36,974 bases of DNA from Fimbriimonadaceae bacterium. GTDB taxonomy: Bacteria > Armatimonadota > UBA10988. The stretch is taken from positions 77,508 to 114,481 of the forward strand of contig JADZEX010000048.1 of NCBI GenBank assembly GCA_020850355.1. Reading direction: 5' to 3'. This document shows positions 1 to 9,463 of this stretch, piece after piece; within the stretch, counting starts at the first letter, position 1, and each line of letters opens with the position of its first letter. The position numbers and the translations under genes are program-made. The notes under the pieces were generated by a model. It saw nothing but the letters and a program-made list of their open reading frames with translations. It had not been told where the DNA came from and made no database searches.

Positions 1-851
1 CCGGCGCCACGGCGCCGGGGATCCGGGGCTCCGGGTCGGGCTTCCTGGTGGACGCCGCGAAGGGTTACCTGATCACCAACCAGCACGTCGTCGAAGGCGC
101 CGAGGAAGTCAAAGTCACGCTCGACGACGACCGCCGCCTGGACGCCAAGGTGGTCGGCGCCGACAAGCTCAGCGACATCGCCGTGTTGCAGATCACCGCC
201 GACAAGCTGCCCGCGGCGCCGTTGGCGCGGGGCGCCAAGCTGGTGCCCGGCGAGTGGGTGATCGCCATCGGCAACCCCTTCCGGGACTTCCCCCACACCG
301 TCACCGTCGGCGTGGTTAGCGCGCTGAACCGCAACATGCAGCTTCCGGGGCGCGACTACAACAACCTGATTCAGACCGACGCCGCCATCAACATGGGCAA
401 CTCGGGCGGACCGCTCTGCAACCTGCAAGGCGAGGTGATCGGCGTCAACGTCGCCATTGCCTCACCCACTGGCACCTACGCCGGACTCGGCTTCGCGATT
501 GTGATTGACGACGCCTGGCGGATTGCGCAGCATCTGATCGCCCACGGCGGGGTCCCCTGGCTGGGTGTGGCGACCGCCCCGCTGGATGCCGAGACCGCCG
601 CCCGGCTGGGCCTGCGCGCGGGGCAGGGCATCCTGGTCGACAGTGTGCGCGCCGAGGGGCCGGCCGACCGCGCCGGCCTGCGGGCCCAGGACGTCGTGTT
701 GAGCGTCGACGGCACCCCGGTCGAGGAACCGGGCAAGCTGCAGCAGCAGGTCCTGGCGGCGCAGCCCGGCACCGTGCTCAAACTGCGCGTCAAACGCGGC
801 AGTCGTGACTTGACCGTGCGTCCCAAGCTGGGGACGCGCCCGGGAGGCTGA
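1..851 (+). CDS. htrA: HtrA/DegP-family periplasmic serine protease, 5' truncated by the window edge
   Basis: The reading frame is already open at base 3, so the N-terminus (signal peptide and start) lies outside the window; the GTG at 48 falls inside the protease core and is not the start. A trypsin-like domain occupies about the first 175 visible residues. Its catalytic triad can be read directly: His in TNQHVV (codon 84-86), Asp in LSDIAVL (codon 174-176) and Ser in GNSGGPL (codon 402-404). One PDZ domain follows, from about base 555 to 840 (PWLGV...GILV...DRAGL...VVLSVDG). Family knowledge: HtrA proteins degrade or refold damaged envelope proteins. A single PDZ resembles DegS or HhoA types more than two-PDZ DegP. 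The next gene starts 2 bases after the stop, so the two are probably co-transcribed. Confidence 0.93.
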   Translation, partial: GATAPGIRGSGSGFLVDAAKGYLITNQHVVEGAEEVKVTLDDDRRLDAKVVGADKLSDIAVLQITADKLPAAPLARGAKLVPGEWVIAIGNPFRDFPHTVTVGVVSALNRNMQLPGRDYNNLIQTDAAINMGNSGGPLCNLQGEVIGVNVAIASPTGTYAGLGFAIVIDDAWRIAQHLIAHGGVPWLGVATAPLDAETAARLGLRAGQGILVDSVRAEGPADRAGLRAQDVVLSVDGTPVEEPGKLQQQVLAAQPGTVLKLRVKRGSRDLTVRPKLGTRPGG

Positions 852-853
852 CC

Positions 854-1537
854 GTGCGCCATGCCTCGCTGCTGCTGCTGCTCTGCGGCTGCCTCGGCGG
901 CTGTGCCAAGTTCCCGGCCGGGCTGAGCGGCGGCGAGGCGCGGCAACTGCTCGACCTGCGGCTGACCCTGCGGGCCGCGGTCGACGAGAACGCCTACTAC
1001 CTCTTCGGGATCGACATCAACGGCCGCGACGGCGATGGCCCGGAGGTGATTGCGCCGTTCACCGAGTTCCTGGGCAACGGTCGCGCCACGGGGTCGTACA
1101 CGCACTACGTGGAGTACCACCAGCGGCAGTTCGAGCTGTTCCGTGACCAGCCCGAGCAGCAGGGCACCACGGTGCCACCCCGCACCGCGCTCGGCCCGCC
1201 AATCTTCTTTGACAGCACCAGCAGCGCCGGCACGCTGAGTTGCAGTGTCGACCTGGCGCAACTGCGCCTGAACGCCGCCGACCCGAACCCGACGCAGCTC
1301 GAGCTGAACTTCATCACCGTGAATCAGATCGTGCTACCCGGCGAGATCCCCCTGACGCCGCGGCAGAGCGACGGGTTTGGCACCTTGGGGACCACCTTCC
1401 TGTCGATCCGCGCCGAGAACGGCCTGGTGATCAACAACGACGGAATCGAGAGCGGCGGGGAGCTGTTCGGCGGACAGCAACTCGACGGCGCCTACGACTT
1501 GACCGACTTCCGGATCGCCATCCGGCAGGGCTCCTGA
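854..1537 (+). CDS. Small lipoprotein of unknown function
   Basis: The protein has 227 residues. It starts at GTG 854, with a GGGAGG ribosome binding site overlapping the end of the upstream protease gene. The N-terminus is a clear lipoprotein signal: a short basic start, a leucine-rich core and the lipobox LGGC at about residues 14-17, so the mature protein should be lipid-anchored in the envelope. The remainder is soluble and rich in Asp, Glu, Thr and Gln, with no repeats, membrane segments or catalytic motif that I recognise. A motif such as LELNFITVNQIVLPG suggests beta structure. It is coupled to the HtrA gene by a 2-base gap, which suggests an envelope role, perhaps as substrate or partner of the protease (inference). 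I do not recognise the family. Confidence 0.82.
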   Translation: MRHASLLLLLCGCLGGCAKFPAGLSGGEARQLLDLRLTLRAAVDENAYYLFGIDINGRDGDGPEVIAPFTEFLGNGRATGSYTHYVEYHQRQFELFRDQPEQQGTTVPPRTALGPPIFFDSTSSAGTLSCSVDLAQLRLNAADPNPTQLELNFITVNQIVLPGEIPLTPRQSDGFGTLGTTFLSIRAENGLVINNDGIESGGELFGGQQLDGAYDLTDFRIAIRQGS

Positions 1538-1683
1538 CCGCCGCGGCTGGTGGTGACGGTAGAGATGAAAGGCGCAATCCGGGCCGATCAGCCGGGCCGC
1601 CGCGGCGGGTGGCAGGTGGACCCGCCCGCGGAGCACTGCGTCGCGCAGGCGGTAGCGAGTGCGGCTGAGCTGCGCGTCGTCGC

Positions 1684-4600
1684 TCACGATGCAACGCTGG
1701 CCGGCAGCGCCCGCAGCAGGGCGGCGGCCAGCTCCTCGGCGGTGAACGGCTTGAAGAGCACCGCCGCGACGGCGAGCTGGTCCACTTCGGCCGGGTCGAT
1801 CTCCTGGCTGAAGCCCGTCATCACCACCACCGGCAACCCCGGCCGCAGGTCACGCAGCCGCGCCGCGAGTTGCAGACCGGTCAGTCCGGGCATCGTTTGG
1901 TCGGTCAGCACCAGGTCGAAGCGCCCCGGGTCGCTGACCAGGGCCTCGTAGGCCGCGTGGGCCTGGCTGTGCGCCTCGACCGTCATCCCCAACCGTTCCA
2001 GGATGCGGGTCGCCATGCGGACGATCACGGGTTCGTCGTCAACCAGCAGGACATGCCCGGCGCGCGGCACCGCGGCCACCCGGCTGGCCGCCGGCGGCGA
2101 GGCGGCGGCGAGCTGGGCCGGGAGCCAGACGATCACGCGGGTGCCCTGGCCGACGACGGACTCCAGCGCCACCCGCCCCCCTGCGCCGGTGACGATGCCA
2201 TGGACCACCGCCAGCCCCAGCCCAGATCCGACGCCAGGGGCCTTGGTGGTGTAGAACGGCTCGAACACCCGCGGGAGGTGCTCCCGCGCAATGCCCGGGC
2301 CGTCGTCGCGGACGGTCAGGCGGACGTAGGGCCCTGGCGGCAGGTCGGGCTCACCCGGCGCCTGGCCGCGCAGCTCGACGGGCTGCAGTTCCAGGTGCAG
2401 GTGCCCGCCGTGCTCCTGCATCGCCTGCATCGCGTTGGTGCAGAGGTTCATCACCACCTGCTGCCAGCGCGTCGCATCGAGCAGCACCACCGGGCAGTCT
2501 GGCGACAGGCTGCTGGTGATGGCGATGGTGGCGGGCAGCGAGGCGCGCAGGAAGCGGATGGTCTCCTTCAACACCGGCCCCAGGGCCAGCGGCTGCTGGT
2601 CGGGGTCGCCCTTGCGGCTGAAGGCGAGAATCTGCTGCACCAGGTCGCGCGCCCGGCGGCAGGCCGTGAGGACCTCCTCCAGGTCCTCGGCGATCTGAGT
2701 CTCATCGGAGACGGCCGCGCGACTGAGCTGCGCGTAGCCCTGCATCGCCAGCAACAGGTTGTTGAAGTCGTGGGCGATCCCGCCGGCCAGCACCCCGAGC
2801 GACTCCAGGCGCTGGGCCTGGTGCATCTGTTCGGCGAGTTGCTGCCGTTCGTGCTCCGACCGGCGGCGAACGATCTCCGAGGCGGTCCGGCTGGCGAACA
2901 GGCGGAGCACCGTCACGGCGTAGGCTGGGTCAGGAGTCGGGTGGCGGTACATCGCATGAACCAGCCCGACGACCTGGCCGGCAGCGTCGCAGAGCGGCAC
3001 ACCAACGTAGGCCCGGATGCTCAGCTCCTGGAGGCAGACACTGCTCGGGTAGAGCGCGACCGCCTGGTCGCCCACGACGCTCACCTCGCCGCCGGCCACC
3101 GGCTCGCATGGCGTGCCGACGGTCTCGTAGCACACCGCCGGCATCGGTACCTGGTCGATCACGCGCGCCAGAGTCCGGAACTGGGTGGCGTCAACTCGCT
3201 CAGCGACCGTCACGGCGTCGGCTTCCAGGATCCGACTCAGATCGACGGTCAGGGCATCGAAGTAGGCCGGGCCGGTCAGGCTGCCGCTGCTCTCGAGCAA
3301 CGTCTGGACCGCAGTGTTGGTGCGATCCTCGGCGATCCGGGCGCCGAGCAACGAACCGGCCGTCTGCAGGACATCGGCGACCACGGAGGCGCTGAAGTCG
3401 CGGCCGCTGCACTCGTCGAGTCCCAGACAGCCCCACAGCACGCCGCCCACAAACACCGGTACCAGCACAATCGTCTGGATGCCCTGCTCCGTCATCAGCC
3501 AGCGGGCCTCAGGCGGGGCCTGATCGATTCGAGACACGATGGCCTGGCCCGAAGCCACCCGCTCGAACCACGGGCCCAGGCCGTTGGCCTGGACTTCCAG
3601 CACGTCGTAACGTGGGTCGCCGAGCTGCGCAGGCGTCCCGTCGGCGCACCACTCATGGCTCAACCTGCTGGCCGGCTCGCCCTGGCTATCGAACACCAGT
3701 TGCAGCAGGTACACTCGCTCGGTGGCCGTGGCCTCGCCGATCCGCCGGAGCACCTGGTCAATGCACTCCCGCCAAGACGAGCTGGTGGCCAGATCGGTGG
3801 CCGCGGCGGCGACCGCGGCCAGCACCGCATCGCGCTGTTCGAGGCGGTCGATCGCCTGCCGGATCGCCGTAATGTTGCGGGCCGAGACAATCACCCCGGT
3901 CACCGCGCCGGTGGCGTTCTGCTCGGCGTAGAAGGCCACGTCGTAGGTGTTGCCGTCGGTCCACGGCCCCTCCAGACGGCGTGGCTGGGCATCGGCCAAG
4001 ACCGCTCGAATGGCCTCTTCGAACAGCTCCGCCCGCCACGGCTGCATCCCCGCGGCGGCCAGCCGCCGGCCGAGGCAGGCGGGCTCACGCCAGCCCGTCA
4101 GCCGCAAGGCCTGGGGGTTGACGTACTGCAGGCAGAACTCACGGTCGAAGCGGGCGACGGCGTCGAGCGTGCTGTCGGCCAACTCGCGGTAGCGGCGCTC
4201 ACTGTCGCGCAGGGCCTGCTCGGCCTCCAGCCGCAGCAGCGCCTGGGCGAACAGCCCGGCGAAGGTGGCGAGGTGCCGCAGCAACTGGACCGGCCACTCC
4301 CGCGGCGCGCTGCAGACGCTGACCCCCAGCCCACCGACCACTTCGCCGTGCAGCAGCAGCGGCACCGTCAACGCCGCCCGCACGCCGTAGCGCTCGAAGC
4401 TCCGCTGGTCCGTCAGCGCCTCCGGCGGCAGGTTGAGGCGGTCGGACATCAGGAACGGTCGCCCGTCGCGGAGGTGGCCGTCAGCGAACGGGAAACCCTC
4501 CTGGATGGAAGGCACCGCCTCGGGCAGCCCATCGGCGGTCCACAGCGCGGCGACGCGGCGCTCGCCGGCCGGGCCTAGCCGGTAGACCGCCGCGCGGTCG

Positions 4601-5487
4601 ACCTGGCAGAACTCGCCGACGGCCTGGAGTGCTGCCGCCAGGGCCGTCTCGCCGCGCCCGCTGGGGGTGTCGACCAGGTGGCGGGCAACCGCGCCGATGG
4701 CTCGCTCAAACTGCAACCGCGCCTGCTGCTCCCGTTCCGACCGGCGGCGGGCGGTAACTTCTCGGAAGAACACCACCATCTGGCCGTCGTCGCTGGGCAG
4801 GTGACTGACACTGACCTCGCAGTCGATCACGCTGCCATCGCTGCGGCGATGCTGCGTCTCGAAGCGGTCGGCGCCGTGCTGCCGGATTCGCTCGATCCGC
4901 GCCGCCGTCTCGGCCGGCGCCTCGATCGCTTCGACCTCGGCGATGGTCAGCCGGCAGAGCTCCTCGGCGGTGTACCCGAGCAACCGGCAGAGCGCCTCGT
5001 TGCAGTCGACGAAGTGCCCGCGGCGATCGATCCGCGCGTAGCCGTCGTAGGCCGCTCGCACCAGCGCCGCGGCCAGCCGGTCGCCCGCCAGTTGCGAGGT
5101 GACTTCTTCGCAGAGCAACAAGACCTGCTCGCCGACGACCGCGGAGCGGACCTCGATGTCGCGCCGGCCGCCGTCGTGGTCGGGCAGGCTGAGCAGCGAC
5201 GGTCGGACCCGCTGTTCGGGCAGGTCCACCGGCAGCTCGAGCGTGGCCCGCCAGGCCCGCTCCCACGCCGTGGCGGAGATCGGATCGGCCGTCGCCTGGG
5301 CCAGCCAGTCGTGCAGCGTGGCCACGTCGCCCGCCGCGACGCCGCCCAGCTCCTCAAACCGCCAGTTGCGCCAGACCAGCCGCCCGTCGGGAGCCACCAC
5401 CGCCGCCGCCAGCGGGGCCTGCTGCAGCAGTTCTGCCCACGGCGGGTGGGTCCACGGTCCGTCGGCACGACCCAGGTCCACAGGCAT
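1684..5487 (-). CDS. Hybrid sensor histidine kinase with multiple PAS and GAF domains and a C-terminal receiver
   Basis: The protein has 1267 residues, starting at ATG 5487. Approximate order: PAS 18-130, PAS 138-250, GAF 262-420, PAS 428-545, GAF 565-710, GAF 725-870, HisKA 885-965, HATPase 1005-1120, receiver 1148-1260. The phospho-acceptor is His906 in the H-box GGIAHDFNN. The N-box NLCTNAMQAM, G1 box DDGPGIA, F-box FEPFYTTK and G2 box GSGLGLA are intact, so the kinase should be active. The receiver keeps the acidic pair LLVDDEP, phospho-acceptor Asp1196 (TDQTMPG), Thr in VVMTGF and Lys in LFKPF. There is no membrane segment, so it is a cytoplasmic sensor; PAS and GAF domains usually bind small ligands, haem or flavin. 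It has no DNA-binding output. It follows a Gfo/Idh/MocA gene on the same strand, 77 bases upstream, and the two may share a transcript. Confidence 0.93.
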   Translation of the reverse strand: MPVDLGRADGPWTHPPWAELLQQAPLAAAVVAPDGRLVWRNWRFEELGGVAAGDVATLHDWLAQATADPISATAWERAWRATLELPVDLPEQRVRPSLLSLPDHDGGRRDIEVRSAVVGEQVLLLCEEVTSQLAGDRLAAALVRAAYDGYARIDRRGHFVDCNEALCRLLGYTAEELCRLTIAEVEAIEAPAETAARIERIRQHGADRFETQHRRSDGSVIDCEVSVSHLPSDDGQMVVFFREVTARRRSEREQQARLQFERAIGAVARHLVDTPSGRGETALAAALQAVGEFCQVDRAAVYRLGPAGERRVAALWTADGLPEAVPSIQEGFPFADGHLRDGRPFLMSDRLNLPPEALTDQRSFERYGVRAALTVPLLLHGEVVGGLGVSVCSAPREWPVQLLRHLATFAGLFAQALLRLEAEQALRDSERRYRELADSTLDAVARFDREFCLQYVNPQALRLTGWREPACLGRRLAAAGMQPWRAELFEEAIRAVLADAQPRRLEGPWTDGNTYDVAFYAEQNATGAVTGVIVSARNITAIRQAIDRLEQRDAVLAAVAAAATDLATSSSWRECIDQVLRRIGEATATERVYLLQLVFDSQGEPASRLSHEWCADGTPAQLGDPRYDVLEVQANGLGPWFERVASGQAIVSRIDQAPPEARWLMTEQGIQTIVLVPVFVGGVLWGCLGLDECSGRDFSASVVADVLQTAGSLLGARIAEDRTNTAVQTLLESSGSLTGPAYFDALTVDLSRILEADAVTVAERVDATQFRTLARVIDQVPMPAVCYETVGTPCEPVAGGEVSVVGDQAVALYPSSVCLQELSIRAYVGVPLCDAAGQVVGLVHAMYRHPTPDPAYAVTVLRLFASRTASEIVRRRSEHERQQLAEQMHQAQRLESLGVLAGGIAHDFNNLLLAMQGYAQLSRAAVSDETQIAEDLEEVLTACRRARDLVQQILAFSRKGDPDQQPLALGPVLKETIRFLRASLPATIAITSSLSPDCPVVLLDATRWQQVVMNLCTNAMQAMQEHGGHLHLELQPVELRGQAPGEPDLPPGPYVRLTVRDDGPGIAREHLPRVFEPFYTTKAPGVGSGLGLAVVHGIVTGAGGRVALESVVGQGTRVIVWLPAQLAAASPPAASRVAAVPRAGHVLLVDDEPVIVRMATRILERLGMTVEAHSQAHAAYEALVSDPGRFDLVLTDQTMPGLTGLQLAARLRDLRPGLPVVVMTGFSQEIDPAEVDQLAVAAVLFKPFTAEELAAALLRALPASVAS

Positions 5488-5564
5488 CGGCTGTTGTTTC
5501 TCGCCTCACAGAGCGGCCGGACCGACCCGGGCCGGTCCTGCCGCGGTTACCTGCCACAGCGCAG

Positions 5565-6590
5565 TCAGACGGCGATCGCCCGGCCGCTGGCCAGGCTCTC
5601 GTTGGCGGCCAGCGTCAGCAGCAAGGTCTTCGCGGCGTCCGGGTAGGTTGACCGGATCCCGCTGCCGTCGCCGCTCCGGACGGCGTCCAGGAAGACGCGG
5701 TCCTCGACGCTGAAGATGTCCGGCTCGCCCTGGATCTCCTCGGCCGGCTCGCCCTTCCGTAGAATCTTCGCCGCGTGGTCCCAACCCGTGAAGAGGCAAG
5801 TGGTTTGCCTGGCGTACACATTCAGCCAGACCCCGCCACCACCCGCCCCGGCGACGCAGGCGCTCATCAGGTTGGCGACCCCGCCGTTGGCGAGTTGCAG
5901 CACCACGCTGGAGGCGTCGTCGATGGTGTAGTGGTAGATCCCGGTGTTGAACCCGTGGGCGGCCCGGGCGTAGACTTCGACCGCTTCGCCGCAGAGGTAG
6001 CGTAGGACGTCGAAGGTGTGGGTGCACTGCTCCACAATCTGCCCGCCGCTCTTCTCTTTGATGACCCACCAGGACCCGATGTTGGTGTCGCCGGGCTGCG
6101 GGTTCGGCGCCCCGCCGATCCAGCCGCCGTGGACCAGCGCCGGCGGGTCGGCCGCCAGCAGCTCCCTGGCGCGGCTGACGCCGGCGCGGTAGCGGTTCAT
6201 GTAACCCGCGCAGGTCAGCAGACCGCGCTGCTCAACCTCGGCCGCCAGCTCACGGGTCAGGCCCGCCTCCAGGCCGATCGGCTTCTCGACGAAGAAGGGC
6301 TTGCCGGCGGCGAGACAGGCCCGCTCGGCCGGGCCGTGGACGAATGGCGGCAGGAGCACGTAGACGACGTCGGGGTCGGCGTCGGCCAGCATCGTGGCGG
6401 GGTCGCTGTAGGCGACGGGCGCCGCGTCGGGCCGAATCCCCCGCAACTCGGCCACGCGGGCCTCGATCTTCGCGGCATCGGGATCGCAGAACGCGACGAC
6501 CGCGGCGTCCTCGAATGGCCCAATCGCCTTCAAGTGGGCGCTGGCCATGCCCCCGGCCCCAATCATCGCAACGCGTAGCGGCTGACTCAT
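5565..6590 (-). CDS. Gfo/Idh/MocA-family NAD(P)-dependent oxidoreductase
   Basis: The protein has 341 residues, a normal length for the family. It starts at ATG 6590, with GGGAGA six bases upstream. The N-terminal Rossmann fold has the dinucleotide motif GAGGMASAH at about residues 12-20. The family signature EKPIG lies at about 97-101, and the second-domain motif GGQIVEQCTHTFD at about 182-194 contains the conserved His and Asp next to the substrate. Family knowledge: these enzymes oxidise, reduce or epimerise sugars, inositols and sugar acids in the cytoplasm; the exact substrate cannot be read from sequence. It lies between two hybrid histidine kinases on the same strand and near the glycan-enzyme cluster, which suggests it processes a released sugar (inference). 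Confidence 0.93.
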   Translation of the reverse strand: MSQPLRVAMIGAGGMASAHLKAIGPFEDAAVVAFCDPDAAKIEARVAELRGIRPDAAPVAYSDPATMLADADPDVVYVLLPPFVHGPAERACLAAGKPFFVEKPIGLEAGLTRELAAEVEQRGLLTCAGYMNRYRAGVSRARELLAADPPALVHGGWIGGAPNPQPGDTNIGSWWVIKEKSGGQIVEQCTHTFDVLRYLCGEAVEVYARAAHGFNTGIYHYTIDDASSVVLQLANGGVANLMSACVAGAGGGGVWLNVYARQTTCLFTGWDHAAKILRKGEPAEEIQGEPDIFSVEDRVFLDAVRSGDGSGIRSTYPDAAKTLLLTLAANESLASGRAIAV

Positions 6591-6640
6591 CGACGTCTCC
6601 CAAACTGGCTTTCCACTCGGCGGTCGGATTCCCTGCGGCC

Positions 6641-9301
6641 TCAGCCCCGGCCGTGCTGCACGGCGCGCTGCACCACTTCGCTCAGCACGGCCGCGTCGAT
6701 CGGCTTCGCGAGCAGTTCGTGGACCCCCGTCGCGAAGACCTCGTCGGGGCTCAGCGCCGCGGCGTAGCCGGTCAGTAGAATCAGCGGCAGGCCGGGCTCC
6801 GCGGCCAGCAGGCGACTGGCCAGCTCGAGGCCGTCCATTTCGGGCATCATGAAGTCGCAGACCACGGCGTCGAAGCGCTGGCCGCCGAGCACCAGCTCCA
6901 GGGCCGCTGCGGCCGAGAGCACGGTGGTCACCTCGTAGCCGCTGCGGGTCAGCAAGCGCTCCAGCAGGCGCGCCACCGCGGGCTCGTCGTCAACCACCAG
7001 CAGGCGGCCGCTGCCCTGGACCCAGTCGCTGACCGCTGGCGGCGGCGGGCAGGCGGCCTGGCTGGCCGGCAGCCAGACCTCCGCCAAGGTGCCGACCGTC
7101 ACGACGCTCTGCAACCGGATCGCCCCGCGGTGTTGCCGCACGATGCCATGAACCGTGGAGAGCCCCAGGCCGGTCCCTTCGCCCAGTGGCTTGGTCGTGA
7201 AGAAGGGCTCAAAGACCCGCGGCAGCAGATCGGGCGCGATGCCGTCGCCCGTGTCGCTAACTTCCAGCCGAACGTACTCTCCAGGCTCCAACCCCAGGTC
7301 CGGGGCAAGCTGGCCGGCGGCCAGCTCGGCGGCGGCGGCGGTCACGCTGAGCGTGCCTCCGCGCGGCATGGCCTGCGCGGCGTTGGTCGCCAGGTTCATC
7401 ACGACCTGCTGGATCTGCCCCGGATCGGCCAGGACCGCCGGCAGATCGCGCGGGATGTCGCAGAGCACCGTGATGCTGGGCGGCAGCGAGGCCCGCAGCA
7501 GGCGAAGGGACTCGCGGACCACGGGCGAGAGGTTGAGCGGGCGCGTCTGCACGTCGGCCTGTCGCGCAAAGGTGAGGATCTGGCGCGTCAGATCGGCCGC
7601 GCGCCGCGAGGCCTGCCGCACCTGTTGCAGATCGGCGGCCACCTCGCTGCCGGCCGGGAGCCGCTGCAGCGCCAGCTCGGTGTAGCCCAGAATCGCCGCC
7701 AGCACGTTGTTGAAGTCGTGGGCGATCCCGCCGGCCAGCACGCCAAGGCTCTCCAGGCGCTGCGCCTGCTGCGTCTCCCGCTCGCGCCGCTGCTGCTCCT
7801 CACGACGCTGGCGCCGTTCGGTGATGTCGCGGCCGACCCCAATCACCGTGCCCTCCGCGGCCACCCAGGTGCAGTTCCAGGAGATCCAGTGCCACTGCCC
7901 GGCGCGGTCCCGGCAGCGGCACTCGAAGTTCACCTGCTCCCGCTCGGGCCCCAGACTGCGCAGGGCAGCGGTGACCAGGTGCTCGTCGTCACGGTAGATG
8001 AGGCTGGTCCAGACCTCCGGCAGCTCCGCCGCGGTCCAGCCCAGCAGCCGCTCCCAGGCCGGGTTGGCCTGCCGCGGCCGACCATCCGGCGCGATGGTCA
8101 CCAGCAACTCGCTGGAGAGGTTGAAGATCCGCTCCCGCTCCAACTGCGCCGACCGCCGCTCCGTGGTGTCCTGAAAGACACACGCGAACTGCCGGTGCGT
8201 CGGGCAGTAGGCGACCACCTCGAACCACTTGCTCAGACTGGCGGCGTACTGCTCGAACCGCGCCGGCCGCCCGGTCAAGGCCACCTCGCCATAGCGTCGC
8301 AACCAAAGTGGTTCCAGCTCCGGCAGCACTTCGCGCGCGGTGCGGCCGACCACCGTCGCCGCCGTCAGGCCGGTCAGCCGCTCGAAGGCCGGATTCACGG
8401 TCAGGAAGCGATAGTCGATCACGGCGCCGTGGTCGTCGCAGATCACCTCATGCAGCGCAAAGCCGTCGAGCATCGTGTTGAACAGCGCCTGGTAGTCCCG
8501 CGCCAGGTCACGCTCGGTGGTGACGTCACGGGCAATCGCCAGCACCGCACTGACATCGCCGGCCGGGCCGTGCTCCGGCACCGCCCGCCAGTCGAAGACA
8601 TGCCAGCCATCGGCCAGCCGCAACCCCAGCTCCGACTCCCGCGGCCGCCCGGTGGCGTAGACCAGCGCCACGTCGCGCTGCACCAGCTCCACCAGCTCGG
8701 CCGGCGCGCCGACCTCGGCGAGGTGCCGCCCGACCAGCCGCTCGGCTGGCAGCCGCAGGTAGCGGCCGGCCGACGGCGAGAGGAACAGCAGGCGCGCCTC
8801 GTGGTCGAAGCGCGCCAGGATGTCGGGCGAGCATTCGACGATCGCGCGGTGGTGCGCCTCGCTCGTGGCCAGCGCTGCCAGCGTCTTGCGTTGCGCCGTG
8901 ATGTCGACGATCAAGCCGTCCAACCAGCACGGCTGGCCGTCGGCAGCGTAGCTCGCCCGCCCCCGCTCGGCCACCCAGCGCGTCGTCCGCGGATCGAGCT
9001 GCAGGCGGTACTCGACGGTGTAGGCCTGCCGCGCGGCCACTGCCTGGGTCACCACGTCGTCAACCATCGCCAAATCGTCGGGATGCACGAAGTCGGCCCA
9101 GTTGACGCGACCGGCCAGGAAGTCCGCGGCCGGGTAGCCGGTCAGCGCCTCGACTGCGCCGGCGACGTGTTGCATCCGCCAGGGGACCCGCCACTCGCAG
9201 CGGTAGAGCATGCCGTCGAAGTGGCCGAACAGGTTCTGCAGCCACTCCAGATCGGAGGGTTCGGGGATGGTGCCGCAGTTTGCGCCGGGGCCGTGGGTCA
9301 C
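6641..9301 (-). CDS. Hybrid sensor histidine kinase with four PAS domains and a C-terminal receiver
   Basis: The protein has 886 residues. I place the start at GTG 9301, with GGGAGG ten bases upstream. The frame stays open further upstream, but only as the antisense of the divergent secreted-enzyme gene. Approximate order: PAS 20-135 (a PAS_3-like fold ending DITAQRK), PAS 140-262, PAS 265-375 (ending DTTERR), PAS 380-495 (ending DITERR), HisKA 510-585, HATPase 625-740, receiver 765-880. The phospho-acceptor is His528 in GGIAHDFNN; the receiver Asp is Asp816 in CDFMMPEMDG, with Lys in LAKPI. The catalytic boxes NLATNAAQAM, DTGDGIA, FEPFFTTK and GTGLGLS are intact. There is no transmembrane segment. 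It is divergent, over 162 bases, from the WbsX-like enzyme gene at 9464, so it could sense products of that pathway (inference). Confidence 0.92.
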   Translation of the reverse strand: MTHGPGANCGTIPEPSDLEWLQNLFGHFDGMLYRCEWRVPWRMQHVAGAVEALTGYPAADFLAGRVNWADFVHPDDLAMVDDVVTQAVAARQAYTVEYRLQLDPRTTRWVAERGRASYAADGQPCWLDGLIVDITAQRKTLAALATSEAHHRAIVECSPDILARFDHEARLLFLSPSAGRYLRLPAERLVGRHLAEVGAPAELVELVQRDVALVYATGRPRESELGLRLADGWHVFDWRAVPEHGPAGDVSAVLAIARDVTTERDLARDYQALFNTMLDGFALHEVICDDHGAVIDYRFLTVNPAFERLTGLTAATVVGRTAREVLPELEPLWLRRYGEVALTGRPARFEQYAASLSKWFEVVAYCPTHRQFACVFQDTTERRSAQLERERIFNLSSELLVTIAPDGRPRQANPAWERLLGWTAAELPEVWTSLIYRDDEHLVTAALRSLGPEREQVNFECRCRDRAGQWHWISWNCTWVAAEGTVIGVGRDITERRQRREEQQRRERETQQAQRLESLGVLAGGIAHDFNNVLAAILGYTELALQRLPAGSEVAADLQQVRQASRRAADLTRQILTFARQADVQTRPLNLSPVVRESLRLLRASLPPSITVLCDIPRDLPAVLADPGQIQQVVMNLATNAAQAMPRGGTLSVTAAAAELAAGQLAPDLGLEPGEYVRLEVSDTGDGIAPDLLPRVFEPFFTTKPLGEGTGLGLSTVHGIVRQHRGAIRLQSVVTVGTLAEVWLPASQAACPPPPAVSDWVQGSGRLLVVDDEPAVARLLERLLTRSGYEVTTVLSAAAALELVLGGQRFDAVVCDFMMPEMDGLELASRLLAAEPGLPLILLTGYAAALSPDEVFATGVHELLAKPIDAAVLSEVVQRAVQHGRG

Positions 9302-9463
9302 CGTGTACCTGCCTCCCGCCGCCGCGCCGGCCGACCGGCGGCTCCGGCGGTCTGCCCACCCGCAACCTGCTGCGCCGGCCTGTTCGGGCTGCGCCCGCCG
9401 CACTCCTTCCGCCGCAGGGAACAGCCGGGTAACAGCGAAGTGTCGGACCGTTGGAGATCCGCG

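Noticed and set aside
1334-1687. Small minus-strand frame starting at a GTG that overlaps the kinase stop by GTGA
   Set aside because: The start geometry looks coupled, but more than half of the frame is antisense to the lipoprotein gene and the rest has no recognisable feature.
1870-4578. Long plus-strand open frame of about 900 codons opposite the large hybrid kinase
   Set aside because: Its translation is the antisense of a gene with complete PAS, GAF, kinase and receiver motifs. Long antisense frames are expected at this GC content, and the product has no recognisable fold.
5519-5538. GC-rich hairpin (GGACCG/CGGTCC) between the oxidoreductase and the larger kinase
   Set aside because: The stem is short and no T run follows on the minus strand, so I do not call it a terminator.
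7130-9463. Plus-strand extension of the LamG-WbsX frame back to 7130
   Set aside because: This part is antisense to the four-PAS kinase. The signal peptide and ribosome binding site at 9464 mark the real start.
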